This document shows positions 34,194 through 43,456 of a stretch of 64,000 bases of DNA, in pieces. The DNA lies in the NCBI RefSeq assembly GCF_001307155.1, contig NZ_CP012830.1:3052501-3116500 (forward strand). Direction: 5' to 3'. Position numbers and translations under genes: made by a program. The notes under the pieces are model-generated. The model was not told the DNA's origin and made no database searches. It saw nothing but the letters and a program-made list of their open reading frames with translations. Source of the DNA: Pseudomonas fluorescens. GTDB taxonomy: Bacteria > Pseudomonadota > Gammaproteobacteria > Pseudomonadales > Pseudomonadaceae. Within the stretch, counting starts at the first letter, position 1. Every line of letters begins with the position of its first letter.

Positions 34194-36140
34194 TTAAGTA
34201 CGGAACCGTCGCACCAACCCGTCCAGCTCATTCGACAACCCCGCCAGACTCTGGGAGTCGAGCCGTGCCGAGTTGGCCAGTTCGGCCACCAACTGCGCAT
34301 CGCCATGGATCTGGCTGATGTGTCGGTTGATGTCTTCGGCGACCTGATGCTGTTCTTCGGCGGCGGTGGCGATCTGGGTGTTCATGTCGCGGATCACATC
34401 CACCGATTCGCGAATCTGCCCGAAACTGTTGCGCGCTTCGCCGATCCGGCTCACCGACTGTTGCGACACCTCGAGGCTGGCGTGCATTTGCTGGGTGACC
34501 TGGCTGGTGCGCTTGGCCAGGTTGCCGAGCAGTCCGTCGATTTCCGCGGTGGAATCGGCCGTGCGTTTGGCCAGTGCGCGAACCTCATCGGCCACCACCG
34601 CAAAACCACGACCCTGCTCGCCAGCGCGAGCCGCTTCGATCGCAGCGTTCAGTGCCAGCAGGTTGGTTTGCTCGGCGATGGAGCGAATGGTGCCAAGGAT
34701 TGACTGAATGTCATTGCTGTCGCGTTCCAGCTGCTGCATCGACTGCGCCGATTGCTCGATTTCCTGGCTCAACTTGTCGACGCTGTGCACGGCGGCATCG
34801 ATCTGTTGCTGACCTTCGCGGGCCTGACGCTGGCCGCTGTCGGCCGACTCGGCGGCCTGGCTACAGGAGCGCGCGACTTCGTTGGCGGTGGCGACCATCT
34901 CGTGGAACGCCGTGGACACCATGTCCACCGCTTCACGTTGGCGCCCGGCGGCGTCGGCCATGTCGCTGGAGACTTGGGTCGCGCTTTGCGAGTTGGCAAG
35001 GATTTTGGTCGCAGCGCCGCCGATGTGCTGGATCAGGCTGCGAATCGCGGCGAGGAACTGGTTGAACCAGTTGGCCAGTTGCGCGGTTTCGTCGCTGCCA
35101 CGGATCTGCAGGTTCTGGGTCAAGTCACCTTGACCTTGGGCGATGCCTTCCAGACCGCTGGCGACGCTGCGGATCGGCCGCACGATGAGGCTGGCGAAAC
35201 TGGCGCCGACCACGGCGAAGAATACCGCCAGTACGGCGGCGATGATCGCGATCAGCCAAGTCAGCGCAGTGGCAGAGCTCATCACGTCGGTTTGCTTGAT
35301 CAGGCCGATGAAGGTCCAGCCCAGTTGCTCCGACGGCCAGACGTTGGCCATGTAGCGCTCGCCGTTCAACTCGACTTCGACCAGACCTTTGCCAGCCTTG
35401 GCCAGTTGCGCGTAACCGTCGCCCAGGCTGCCCAGCGCTTTGAAGTTGTGCTCTGGCTGTTTCGGGTCGACCAGCACCGTGCCGTTGTTTTCCATCAGCA
35501 TCAGGTAGCCGGTTTCACCGAGCTTGATCTGTTTGACGATCTCGGTGAGCTGCTTGAGCGTCACGTCGATGCTGACCACGCCGCCATTGGCGCCGAGCTT
35601 GTTGTCGAGGGTGCGCACGGTGCTGACGTAAGTCGCATCATCCTGAGCCCAGTAATAAGCCTCGGTGCGAAACGGTTTGCCCGGTTTGGCTTGCGCTGCC
35701 TTGTACCAGGGACGTTGGCGCGGGTCGTAATTGGCCAGTTTCGGGTCATCGGGCCAGGACACGTAACCCCCGGCACTGGTGCCGACGATGGCGTACGCGT
35801 ACGACGGATGACTGGCGCCCAGGTCTTGCAGCAAGGCAAACACCTGCTTGTCCATCTCGCCTTGCGAAATTTCCGTCGCATTGGCGCTCATGTAGGTTTT
35901 GAGACTGGCGTCGGTGTTTTTGATCAGCGGCTGGGAGGCCAGGTAGTTGACGTTCTGGCTGATGCCGTCGAAGAACAGTTGCATGGCGTTGCTGACCTGG
36001 CGGATCTCTCGACCGCTGCCGTCGACAAAGTTATCTTTGGCATCGCTGCGCAGGTTCATGACCACCAGGGTGGCGACCAGCACAACCGGCAAGCAGGCGA
36101 TGATTGCAAACGCCCACGTCAGTTTTTGTTTGATGTTCAT
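34194..36140 (-). CDS. methyl-accepting chemotaxis protein with dCache sensor
   Basis: A 648-residue chemoreceptor: TM1 ([19 protein letters not shown]), periplasmic dCache_1 domain (about 32-270), TM2 ([24 protein letters not shown]), HAMP, and a signalling domain with hairpin tip [32 protein letters not shown] quoted in part. The sensor has YDPRQRPWY and GVVSID, matching the Arg/Trp/Tyr and Asp positions of amino-acid-binding dCache domains such as PctA, so amino acids are plausible ligands. I start it at the ATG at 36140 behind GGAG, not at 36368. Confidence 0.87.
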   Translation of the reverse strand: MNIKQKLTWAFAIIACLPVVLVATLVVMNLRSDAKDNFVDGSGREIRQVSNAMQLFFDGISQNVNYLASQPLIKNTDASLKTYMSANATEISQGEMDKQVFALLQDLGASHPSYAYAIVGTSAGGYVSWPDDPKLANYDPRQRPWYKAAQAKPGKPFRTEAYYWAQDDATYVSTVRTLDNKLGANGGVVSIDVTLKQLTEIVKQIKLGETGYLMLMENNGTVLVDPKQPEHNFKALGSLGDGYAQLAKAGKGLVEVELNGERYMANVWPSEQLGWTFIGLIKQTDVMSSATALTWLIAIIAAVLAVFFAVVGASFASLIVRPIRSVASGLEGIAQGQGDLTQNLQIRGSDETAQLANWFNQFLAAIRSLIQHIGGAATKILANSQSATQVSSDMADAAGRQREAVDMVSTAFHEMVATANEVARSCSQAAESADSGQRQAREGQQQIDAAVHSVDKLSQEIEQSAQSMQQLERDSNDIQSILGTIRSIAEQTNLLALNAAIEAARAGEQGRGFAVVADEVRALAKRTADSTAEIDGLLGNLAKRTSQVTQQMHASLEVSQQSVSRIGEARNSFGQIRESVDVIRDMNTQIATAAEEQHQVAEDINRHISQIHGDAQLVAELANSARLDSQSLAGLSNELDGLVRRFRT

Positions 36141-36508
36141 CCGCGCTCCAGTTTTTTTCTTATTAAGCCCACGTAGTGCTGACGCCCCGCGGATTGTCGG
36201 ACAAATTCCTTTCTCTTTGATGGCTTCGGCCGCCAGGGGCGGAAATTGAGGACTATTGGTAAAAATCCTACAAAGAGTGGCTTGTCTGATCTCAGACGCT
36301 GTCGCAAATGCCTGCTGATCCAGTCGCCAACGTGCGGCTGACTCTCGGCTATGATCTTCGTCGCTCAACAGGGTTTACCTGATTAATCTGGCACATTGGG
36401 TGCATCTGCAACGTTCATAGGTCGGCAACCCCTCCCCGACGGGGAAGGATTGCCGTATAACGAGTGACATTCGCGTGTTTGGTAATAAAGGACCCACAAT
36501 AAAAGCTG
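36141..36508. other. intergenic region between chemoreceptor and RIO kinase
   Basis: This 368-base divergent gap has no supportable gene. An open frame continuous with the chemoreceptor lacks a coding look. A CAACCCCTCCCCGACGGGGAAGG hairpin-like stretch (around 36426-36450) is the only structure seen. Confidence 0.4.
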
Positions 36509-37402
36509 ATGAAGACTCCAAAACGCATTGAACCGCTGATCGAGGACGGTCTGGTTGACGAGGTGCTGCGCCCACTCATGAGTGGTAAAGAAGCAGCTGT
36601 TTATGTGGTGCGCTGCGGCAACGAGTTACGTTGCGCCAAGGTTTACAAGGAGGCGAATAAACGAAGTTTTCGTCAGGCGGCCGAGTATCAGGAAGGTCGC
36701 AAGGTCCGTAACAGCCGTCAGGCTCGCGCGATGGCCAAGGGCTCCAAGTTCGGTCGTAAAGAAACCGAAGACGCCTGGCAGAACGCCGAGGTTGCGGCAT
36801 TGTTCCGTTTGGCCAGTGCCGGGGTGCGAGTCCCCAAGCCGTTCGACTTCCTGGAAGGCGTGCTGCTGATGGAGCTGGTGGCGGACGAGTACGGCGATGC
36901 CGCGCCGCGTCTCAATGACGTGGTGCTGGAAGCGGATCAGGCGCGTGAATACCACGCCTTCCTGATTTCACAGATCGTGCTGATGCTGTGTACCGGTCTG
37001 GTGCACGGTGACCTGTCCGAGTTCAACGTACTGCTGACCCCGGATGGTCCGGTGATCATCGACTTGCCCCAGGCAGTCGATGCTGCTGGCAACAACCACG
37101 CGTTCAGCATGCTGGAGCGCGACGTGGGCAACATGGCCTCGTACTTCGGGCGTTTTGCGCCGGAGTTGAAGCGGACCAAGTACGCCAAGGAAATGTGGGC
37201 CCTGTATGAAGCCGGCACCCTGCACCCGGCCAGCGTCCTGACCGGTGAGTTCGACGAGCCGGAAGAGCTGGCGGACGTGGGCGGCATCATGCGTGAGATC
37301 GAGGCCGCACGCCTTGACGAGGAGCGACGGCAAGCGGTTCGCGCCGCAGACGACGCCCCACCAGGTAAAACCGAAGAACCGCCTCCACCGTGGATGCAGT
37401 GA
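36509..37402 (+). CDS. RIO1-family serine protein kinase
   Basis: A 297-residue atypical kinase. The nucleotide-binding start is MSGKEAAVYVVRCGNELRCAKVYK with the ATP-anchoring lysine; the catalytic loop is LVHGDLSEFNVLL and the metal-binding loop VIIDLPQAVD. The C-terminus is Pro-rich and acidic. RIO kinases are better known from archaeal and eukaryotic ribosome maturation; a homologue is conserved in Pseudomonas. It is a single gene with its own terminator. Confidence 0.87.
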   Translation: MKTPKRIEPLIEDGLVDEVLRPLMSGKEAAVYVVRCGNELRCAKVYKEANKRSFRQAAEYQEGRKVRNSRQARAMAKGSKFGRKETEDAWQNAEVAALFRLASAGVRVPKPFDFLEGVLLMELVADEYGDAAPRLNDVVLEADQAREYHAFLISQIVLMLCTGLVHGDLSEFNVLLTPDGPVIIDLPQAVDAAGNNHAFSMLERDVGNMASYFGRFAPELKRTKYAKEMWALYEAGTLHPASVLTGEFDEPEELADVGGIMREIEAARLDEERRQAVRAADDAPPGKTEEPPPPWMQ

Positions 37403-37412
37403 TCGGTTGAAT

Positions 37413-37440
37413 AAAAAATCCGGCTTCGGCCGGATTTTTT
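37413..37440 (+). terminator. terminator, RIO kinase / trmA
   Basis: AAAAAATCCGGC-TTCG-GCCGGATTTTTT: a strong stem with a UUCG tetraloop and flanking A and T tracts, so it can work in both directions between the convergent RIO kinase and trmA genes. Confidence 0.9.
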
Positions 37441-37457
37441 GTATTGGGCGAATGCAA

Positions 37458-38537
37458 TCAACGCCGGGTCAGCAAGACCCCGGATTCCATGTGGTGCGTC
37501 CACGGGAACTGATCGAACATCGCACAGCGGGTGATGCGGTGGGTGTCGTGCAATTGGGCGATGTTGGCCGCCAGCGTTTCCGGATTGCACGAGATGTACA
37601 GAATGTTCTCGAAGCGTCGGGTCAGCTCGCACGTGTCCGGGTCCATGCCGGCGCGCGGTGGGTCGACGAACACGCTACCGAACTCGTAGCTCTTCAGATC
37701 AATGCCGTGCAAACGGCGGAACGGGCGAACTTCATTCAGCGCTTCGGTCAGCTCTTCGGCAGACAGACGCACCAGGGTGACGTTATCCACAGCGTTTTCA
37801 CTGAGGTTGCTCAGCGCCGCATTCACCGAGGTCTTGCTGATTTCGGTGGCCAGCACTTTGCGCACGCGGGTCGCCAGCGGCAGGGTGAAGTTGCCGTTAC
37901 CGCAATACAACTCCAGCAAATCGTCGCAACGATCACCCAGAGCGTCGTAAGCCCAGTTGAGCATCTTCTGGTTCACCGTACCGTTCGGCTGGGTGAACGC
38001 GCCTTCCGGTTGGCGATAGCTGAAGGTGCGACCACCGACTTCAAGTTTCTCGACCACATAATCATGGCCGATCACTTCGCGTTTGCCCTTGGAGCGACCG
38101 ATTACGCTGACGTTGAGGTCGGCGGCCAGTTTCGACGCGGCCGCGTGCCAATGCTCGTCCAGCGGGCGGTGATAACACAAGGTGATCATCGCATCGCCGG
38201 CCAGGGTGGTCAGGAACTCCACCTGAAACAGCTTGTGGCTCAGGGCGGCGCTGGCTTGCCAGGCGGCCTTGAGCTGCGGCATCAACTGGTTGATGCGCTG
38301 GCTTGCGATCGGGAACTCTTCGATCAGGATCGGCGTGCGTTTGTCTTCCTGGGAGAACATCGCGTAATGACGCTCGCCGGCTTCGCGCCACAAGCGGAAT
38401 TCGGCGCGCAGGCGAAAGTTCGCCAGCGGTGAGTCGAACACTGCAAGTTCGGGTGCATCGAACGGCGCCAGCAGGTCACGCAAGCGCGTGGCCTTTTCTT
38501 CGAGCTGAGCCGTGTAAGCCTGGGAATCGAAAGTCAT
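37458..38537 (-). CDS. trmA: tRNA (uracil-54-C5)-methyltransferase
   Basis: A 359-residue SAM-dependent enzyme that makes ribothymidine at position 54 of tRNA. The SAM motif is [16 protein letters not shown]; the catalytic region includes [11 protein letters not shown] and the nucleophilic Cys in [11 protein letters not shown]; the C-terminal [11 protein letters not shown] is typical. I start it at the ATG at 38537, which overlaps the stop of the upstream permease by four bases. Confidence 0.93.
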   Translation of the reverse strand: MTFDSQAYTAQLEEKATRLRDLLAPFDAPELAVFDSPLANFRLRAEFRLWREAGERHYAMFSQEDKRTPILIEEFPIASQRINQLMPQLKAAWQASAALSHKLFQVEFLTTLAGDAMITLCYHRPLDEHWHAAASKLAADLNVSVIGRSKGKREVIGHDYVVEKLEVGGRTFSYRQPEGAFTQPNGTVNQKMLNWAYDALGDRCDDLLELYCGNGNFTLPLATRVRKVLATEISKTSVNAALSNLSENAVDNVTLVRLSAEELTEALNEVRPFRRLHGIDLKSYEFGSVFVDPPRAGMDPDTCELTRRFENILYISCNPETLAANIAQLHDTHRITRCAMFDQFPWTHHMESGVLLTRR

Positions 38538-39829
38538 GCGTTGAACCAACCCAACTTGATCACGAACAGAATCGACAGAACCACCAACGCCGAGTTCAGT
38601 TCACGGCCACGGCCGGACAGCAACTTGATGGCGGTCCAGGAAATGAACCCGAACGCGATACCGTTGGCAATGGAGTAAGTGAACGGCATGGCCAGCGCGG
38701 TAACGACCACGGGCGCGGCAACGGTGATGTCGTCCCAGTCTATTTCCGCCAGGCCGGAGGTCATCAGTACGGCGACGAACAGCAAGGCCGGTGCGGTGGC
38801 GAAGGCCGGTACGCTGGCGGCCAGTGGTGCGAAGAACAACGCCAGCAGGAACAGAACGGCCACCACGACGGCAGTCAGGCCGGTGCGGCCGCCGGCACTG
38901 ACGCCCGCTGCCGACTCGATGTAACTGGTGGTGGTCGAGGTGCCCAGCAGGGAACCGGCCATGGCCGCGGTGCTGTCGGCGATCAGTGCACGACCCATTT
39001 TCGGCATGTGGCCGTCCTTGCCCATCAGGCCGGCGCGCTTGGCGACGCCGATCAGGGTGCCGGAGTTATCGAACAGGTCGACGAACAGGAAAGCGAAAAT
39101 CACGCTGACCAGACCGATGTCCAGCGCGCCCTTGATGTCCAGTTGCAGGAAGGTCGGCGCCAGCGAAGGTGGCATCGCCATCACGCCGCCGAACGGTGTG
39201 AAGCCCAGGGCGATGGAAACGATGGTCACCGCCAGGATGCCGATCAGCACGGCACCGCGCACTTTCAGGGCTTCGAGGGCGACGATCAGCGCAAAACCCA
39301 GGGTCGCGAGGATCGGTGCCGGTTGTTTCAGGTCGCCGAGGCCAACCATGGTCGCCTGGTTGCTGACCACGATGCCGGCGTTGTGCAGGGCGATCAGCGC
39401 CAGGAACAGACCGATACCGGCGGCAATCGCCGAGCGCAAGGCCAGCGGGATGCTGTTGATGATCCATTCGCGGATGCGAAAGATCGACAACAGGAAAAAC
39501 ATGACCGCCGAGATGAACACCGCCCCCAGCGCCACTTGCCAGGTATGGCCCATGTGCAGGACAACGGTGTAGGTGAAGAAGGCGTTCAGGCCCATGCCTG
39601 GCGCCAGCGCGATCGGGTAGTTGGCGATCAGGCCCATCACCGTCGAGCCAATGGCCGCTGCCAGGCACGTCGCGACAAACACCGCGCCCTTGTCCATGCC
39701 GGTCTCGCCGAGGATGCTCGGGTTGACGAACAGAATGTAGGCCATGGCCAAAAAGGTCGTGATACCGGCAAGAATCTCGGTACGCACGTTGGTGTTGTGT
39801 GCCTTGAGTTGAAACAGCCTTTCCAGCAT
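38534..39829 (-). CDS. NCS2 family purine permease (AdeP/GhxP-like)
   Basis: A 431-residue transporter of about 13-14 helices. It opens [26 protein letters not shown] and contains [10 protein letters not shown], the AzgA/GhxP signature, and [26 protein letters not shown]. This subgroup moves adenine, guanine or hypoxanthine with protons. The ATG at 39829 follows AGGAG. It overlaps trmA by four bases; the pairing with trmA also occurs in other pseudomonads as far as I recall. Confidence 0.87.
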   Translation of the reverse strand: MLERLFQLKAHNTNVRTEILAGITTFLAMAYILFVNPSILGETGMDKGAVFVATCLAAAIGSTVMGLIANYPIALAPGMGLNAFFTYTVVLHMGHTWQVALGAVFISAVMFFLLSIFRIREWIINSIPLALRSAIAAGIGLFLALIALHNAGIVVSNQATMVGLGDLKQPAPILATLGFALIVALEALKVRGAVLIGILAVTIVSIALGFTPFGGVMAMPPSLAPTFLQLDIKGALDIGLVSVIFAFLFVDLFDNSGTLIGVAKRAGLMGKDGHMPKMGRALIADSTAAMAGSLLGTSTTTSYIESAAGVSAGGRTGLTAVVVAVLFLLALFFAPLAASVPAFATAPALLFVAVLMTSGLAEIDWDDITVAAPVVVTALAMPFTYSIANGIAFGFISWTAIKLLSGRGRELNSALVVLSILFVIKLGWFNA

Positions 39830-40044
39830 GCCTGCTCCTCGTGGCGCACCCGGCGCCGTGAATGTATCGACTTCAACAGCAAAGCACAGGCCGTGCCAGG
39901 CGCCTGAGTATTTTCTGTCGGTCGGAAAAAGCCGCGCATCATACCAGCAGCGTGCGGCTATGGCTGCCTAATGGCGTTGATCGTCGGCGATGTTTTGCAG
40001 TTTGAGGGAGTGGGGCATACTGCGCGCTGGTTTTGGGAGTGGAT

Positions 40045-40503
40045 ATGTCTTCTATAAAGAACAGGATGATTCTGGCTTTTGGCTTGTCTGGTGCCATGCT
40101 GCTCGGTGCGCACACCGCACTGGCAGCGTCCGCACCACCGCTGAGCGAAGTCAAGGTGCTCAAGGTCCAGTCGACCTCCTGCGGCATTGAAGATATTGCG
40201 CCAGGGCAGGACAAGACGAAGTGCGATCACGCAGGCCCCAACATCAAGATCTACGTGCTGGAGATCGGCTACGGCCGCCTGCCAAATGCAACGCTGGACG
40301 GCTTTGAAGTCAATGGCGTGCGGGCGCCTGTCTGCGCCTATGGCAACGGCAATTTGACGGAATGCTCCGGGGTGGCCAGCAAAATCGTCGGCAACCTCTA
40401 CACCTTTGATCTGGCGGGTAAGCAGGAAGGCACTTTCACCTTCAGCAATACCTCGATCAATGCACCGGGCAATACGATATCGACGCAGCTGTACATCAAG
40501 TAA
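40045..40503 (+). CDS. secreted DUF4879-like protein
   Basis: A 152-residue exported protein: signal peptide MILAFGLSGAMLLGAHTALAA, then APPLSEVKVLKVQSTSCGIEDI, IKIYVLEIGYGRLPNATLDGFEVNG and KQEGTFTFSNTSINAPGNTIST, quoted in parts. Four cysteines (in TSCG, TKCD, PVCA, TECSG) could form two disulfides. It looks like the DUF4879 family of small extracellular proteins; function unknown. The ATG at 40045 follows GGGAG. Confidence 0.68.
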   Translation: MSSIKNRMILAFGLSGAMLLGAHTALAASAPPLSEVKVLKVQSTSCGIEDIAPGQDKTKCDHAGPNIKIYVLEIGYGRLPNATLDGFEVNGVRAPVCAYGNGNLTECSGVASKIVGNLYTFDLAGKQEGTFTFSNTSINAPGNTISTQLYIK

Positions 40504-40583
40504 CTTTCACTGGGTAACAGCAGGCTCGAACATCTGTCGACAAAGCTGACTACGCTTTAAGGATCACCCTGTGGACGCAGACC

Positions 40584-41135
40584 ATGACCTTTAGAGCCCT
40601 GATTACCCTTGCCGAAGGTATCGACGACCTGCAAGCCGTGACACTGATCGACGTGTTGCGCCGGGCGAAAGTCGAAGTGGTGGTGGCGAGCATCGAGTCA
40701 CGGCGCATGCTCACCTGCGCCCGTGGCACCCGATTGACCGCCGACGCGATGCTGATCGATGTGTTGGCGCAACCGTTCGACCTGGTCGTTTTGCCGGGTG
40801 GCGCCGTCGGCGCACAGCGCCTGGCGGCTCATCAACCCTTGTTACAGCTGGTCCAGGATCAATCCGCCGCCGGGCGCATGTTTGCCGGTATCGCCGAGTC
40901 GCCGGCGCTGGCGCTGCAAGCCTTTGGCGTATTGCGTCAGCGGCGCATGACCTGTCTGCCTGCGGCCAGTCATCAACTGCTCGGCTGCACATTCGTCGAT
41001 CAACCCGTGGTCATCGACGGCAACTGCATCACCGCTCAAGGTTCGAGCGCTGCCCTGGCGTTTGCCTTGGTGCTGGTTGAACGACTGTGTGGCAAAGCCG
41101 TCAGGGCTGCGGTGGCGGGGGAGTTGCTGGCGTAG
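40584..41135 (+). CDS. DJ-1/PfpI family protein without the nucleophilic cysteine
   Basis: A 183-residue flavodoxin-like protein that aligns along its length with human DJ-1 and E. coli YajL: LITLAEGIDDLQAV (Glu11 equals DJ-1 Glu18), FDLVVLPGGAVGAQ, and FALVLVERLCGK. The nucleophile elbow that reads AAICAGP in DJ-1 reads AGIAESP here, so the Cys106 position is Ala104 (codon GCC at 40893), and the His126-type residue is also missing. Typical DJ-1 chemistry is therefore unlikely. The ribosome site is weak. Confidence 0.78.
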   Translation: MTFRALITLAEGIDDLQAVTLIDVLRRAKVEVVVASIESRRMLTCARGTRLTADAMLIDVLAQPFDLVVLPGGAVGAQRLAAHQPLLQLVQDQSAAGRMFAGIAESPALALQAFGVLRQRRMTCLPAASHQLLGCTFVDQPVVIDGNCITAQGSSAALAFALVLVERLCGKAVRAAVAGELLA

Positions 41136-41141
41136 CGGCTT

Positions 41142-41429
41142 TCACGCCTGGGCGGCGAAACGCTCGATGGGGGGCTGTTCGCGGTGCTCGGCTTGCCAGA
41201 GATCGTAGTCAGTCTGAACGCCTAGCCAGGTTCTTGCCTTGCCGATACCGGCGCGCTCCAGCCGTACTGCCAGATCCGGGCTGATAGGGGCATGACCGTG
41301 AAGCACCCGCGAGAAATGCGGGCGGGCGTAGCCAAGCCGCTTGGCCAGCTCGGTGATACTGACGCCGAGTTCCGGCAACACATCCAGCAGAAGTGTTTCG
41401 CCAGGGTGTGGCGGGTTGTGCATAGGCAT
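41142..41429 (-). CDS. higA: HigA-type antitoxin
   Basis: A 95-residue antitoxin with an Xre-type helix-turn-helix: HPGETLLLDVLPELGVSITELAKRLGYARPHFSRVLHG, in the VapI/HigA branch, and LAVRLERAGIGKARTWLGVQTDYDLWQAEH after it. The ATG at 41429 lies behind AGGAGG and starts 14 bases after the toxin stop. HigA neutralises HigB and represses the operon. Confidence 0.87.
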   Translation of the reverse strand: MPMHNPPHPGETLLLDVLPELGVSITELAKRLGYARPHFSRVLHGHAPISPDLAVRLERAGIGKARTWLGVQTDYDLWQAEHREQPPIERFAAQA

Positions 41430-41443
41430 GTCCTGCCTCCTGT

Positions 41444-41722
41444 TCAGTGATAGTCCAGATAGTCGACCAGTTCGATGTCTGAACCGATAAAGCGAAAAAT
41501 CAGCCGCCAGTTCCCGGAAACGTTCAGTGACCAATAGGTCTGAAGATCGCCCTTGAGCGGATGCAGGCGCCAACCGGGAAGGTCCAGGTCGCCCGGGCTC
41601 AGTGCACGATCCATGAACGGCAACATGCGGGCCAGGCGTTTCGCATGATCGGTGCGGATCCCACGAGTCGAACCGGTTTCATAGAAGCCACGAAGGCCTT
41701 TGTGCTGAAAGGATTTGATCAT
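41444..41722 (-). CDS. higB: HigB/RelE-type toxin
   Basis: A 92-residue RelE-fold toxin. It opens with MIKSFQHKGLRGFYETGST and has WRLHPLKGDLQTYWSLNVSGNWRLIFRF, quoted in parts, the family core. These toxins cleave mRNA in the ribosome. The order toxin then antitoxin is typical of higBA. The ATG at 41722 is directly next to a palindrome that is the likely operator. Confidence 0.88.
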   Translation of the reverse strand: MIKSFQHKGLRGFYETGSTRGIRTDHAKRLARMLPFMDRALSPGDLDLPGWRLHPLKGDLQTYWSLNVSGNWRLIFRFIGSDIELVDYLDYH

Positions 41723-41729
41723 GGCGTCA

Positions 41730-41750
41730 GTGTAAGGCGATACATTACAC
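41730..41750. promoter_or_regulatory. higBA operator palindrome
   Basis: GTGTAA-N9-TTACAC lies eight bases upstream of the higB start, overlapping a TACATTA -10-like sequence. The position fits autorepression by HigA. Confidence 0.6.
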
Positions 41751-41783
41751 CTTATGCACTAACTATGTACCGCCCTGCGTCGC

Positions 41784-43058
41784 CTAAATGCTGCTTTGTT
41801 CACCTGGCAAACGCTCGGCACTTGCCTTCGTTTCATCTACCGGCACATGCATGCGGTCGCGTTGTGCCAGGGTCGGGAACAGTTTGATCCATGTCCCGGT
41901 GACCAGCAGCGTACCGATTCCGCCCATGACCACCGCCGGTACAGTGCCGAACCAGTGGGCGGTGAGTCCGGATTCGAATTCGCCCAACTGGTTCGAGGCA
42001 CCGATGAACAAGCCGTTCACCGCGCTGACCCGGCCGCGCATTTCGTCCGGGGTTTCCAGTTGCACGAAGGACGCGCGGATCACCATGCTGATCATGTCGG
42101 CGGCGCCGAGCACCACCAGCACCGCCAGCGAGAACCAGAACGAGGTCGACAGACCGAAGGCGATCGTTGCGACGCCGAACACCCCGACGGCGGTGAACAT
42201 GACGCGTCCGACGTTGCGCTCCACGGCAAACCGCGCCAGACATAACGACATCAACAAGGCCCCGACCGCTGGCGCCGAGCGCAGCAGCCCGAGTCCCCAG
42301 GGACCGGTCAGCAGGATGTCCTTGGCAAATACCGGCAGCAGCGCCGTGGCGCCCCCGAGCAATACCGCGAACAAATCCAGGGAGATCGCGCCAAGAATGT
42401 CCGGGCGGCTGCGAATGAAGCGAATCCCTGCAAGCAATGAATCCAGGGTCGCCTTGCCCTTGTTCAGCGGGGTTTGTCGTGCGGGCAGGTTGAGCATCAG
42501 GCTGCAGGCGATGAGGTACAGAATCACCGTCGGGCCATACACCCAGACGCTGCCGAAGGCATACAGCAAACCACCCAGCGCTGGCGCGACGATGGTTGCC
42601 GATTGCTGAGCCGACTGGGACGCGGCCACCGCGCGCGGAAACAGTGCACTGGGGACAATCGTCGGCAATAAGGCCTGGGTGGTCGGCATTTCGAATGAAC
42701 GGGCGGCGCCGAGCAGGAACGCGAGGATGAAGATCATCTCGCGGGTGACGTGGTCAGTGGCACTGCCAATCGCCAGGGCGAGCGCGATCATCGCCTGCAC
42801 GGACTGGCAGATGGCCGCGACCTTGCGCCGGTCATAGCGGTCTGCCACATGCCCGGTGTGGAGCATGAACAACACCCGTGGCGCGAACTCCAGGAGCCCG
42901 ACCAGACCCAGGTCCAGCACGTTGCCGGTGAGTTGGTAGAGATTCCAGCCGATGGCCACGGTAAGCATCTGGAAACCGCTGGCGGTGAACACCCGCGCCA
43001 GCCAGAAGGCAATGAATGGGCGGTGATGGCGCAACAACAGCGGGGCTTGGGTCGGCAT
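41784..43058 (-). CDS. MFS exporter (EntS-like)
   Basis: A 424-residue 12-helix major facilitator. It opens HHRPFIAFWLARVFTASGFQMLTVAIGWNLYQLTG and has GHVADRYDRRKV as the loop 2-3 motif, like EntS and related exporters, and a C-terminal half with RASFVQLETPDEMRGRVSAVNGLFIGASNQLGEFESG, quoted in part. No siderophore genes are adjacent, so the substrate is open. It lies downstream of higBA's promoter region but on the same strand, 62 bases upstream of it. Confidence 0.82.
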   Translation of the reverse strand: MPTQAPLLLRHHRPFIAFWLARVFTASGFQMLTVAIGWNLYQLTGNVLDLGLVGLLEFAPRVLFMLHTGHVADRYDRRKVAAICQSVQAMIALALAIGSATDHVTREMIFILAFLLGAARSFEMPTTQALLPTIVPSALFPRAVAASQSAQQSATIVAPALGGLLYAFGSVWVYGPTVILYLIACSLMLNLPARQTPLNKGKATLDSLLAGIRFIRSRPDILGAISLDLFAVLLGGATALLPVFAKDILLTGPWGLGLLRSAPAVGALLMSLCLARFAVERNVGRVMFTAVGVFGVATIAFGLSTSFWFSLAVLVVLGAADMISMVIRASFVQLETPDEMRGRVSAVNGLFIGASNQLGEFESGLTAHWFGTVPAVVMGGIGTLLVTGTWIKLFPTLAQRDRMHVPVDETKASAERLPGEQSSI

Positions 43059-43456
43059 CGGCGGGTAGTTCTGAGCGAGGAAAAATCGAGATTATCACCA
43101 ACTTGTAACCTGAAGTTGCGTGTGCGGAGAATTTAGTTAGCTAGACACCTATCCTGAAGCCCGCGTCCTGTCTTCGCCACAGCCAATACCGCAGCCCTGA
43201 ACAGAACGGTGAGGCAACCTGTCACGCGGCAAAAGACCACACAGTCGGGCGCTGAAAATGGGACTACTCTTTCATCGTTACTTGATCCAGATCAAAACCC
43301 TTGGTGGATTTGCTCTGACGGCCAGATGGCCAGACTCCCTGCGTTGCGATGGTTGTAAAAAAAACAACGAATTTGAATTCGCCACACTCCATAACCGTGG
43401 GGGCGGTGGGTGCAGGCTCCCAGCCAGCAGCCGTATTACCAGACAGAGGAAGACTT
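43059..43456. other. intergenic region upstream of cioA
   Basis: This 398-base divergent gap carries the MFS and cioA promoters. Apart from the ANR box at 43282-43295 and a run of A at 43357-43366, I see no gene or repeat in it. Confidence 0.5.
43282..43295 (+). promoter_or_regulatory. ANR/FNR box
   Basis: TTGATCCAGATCAA is a perfect TTGAT-N4-ATCAA dyad, the consensus for FNR-family regulators (ANR and DNR in Pseudomonas). It lies 162 bases upstream of the cioA ATG, consistent with oxygen-responsive control of the oxidase. Confidence 0.82.
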
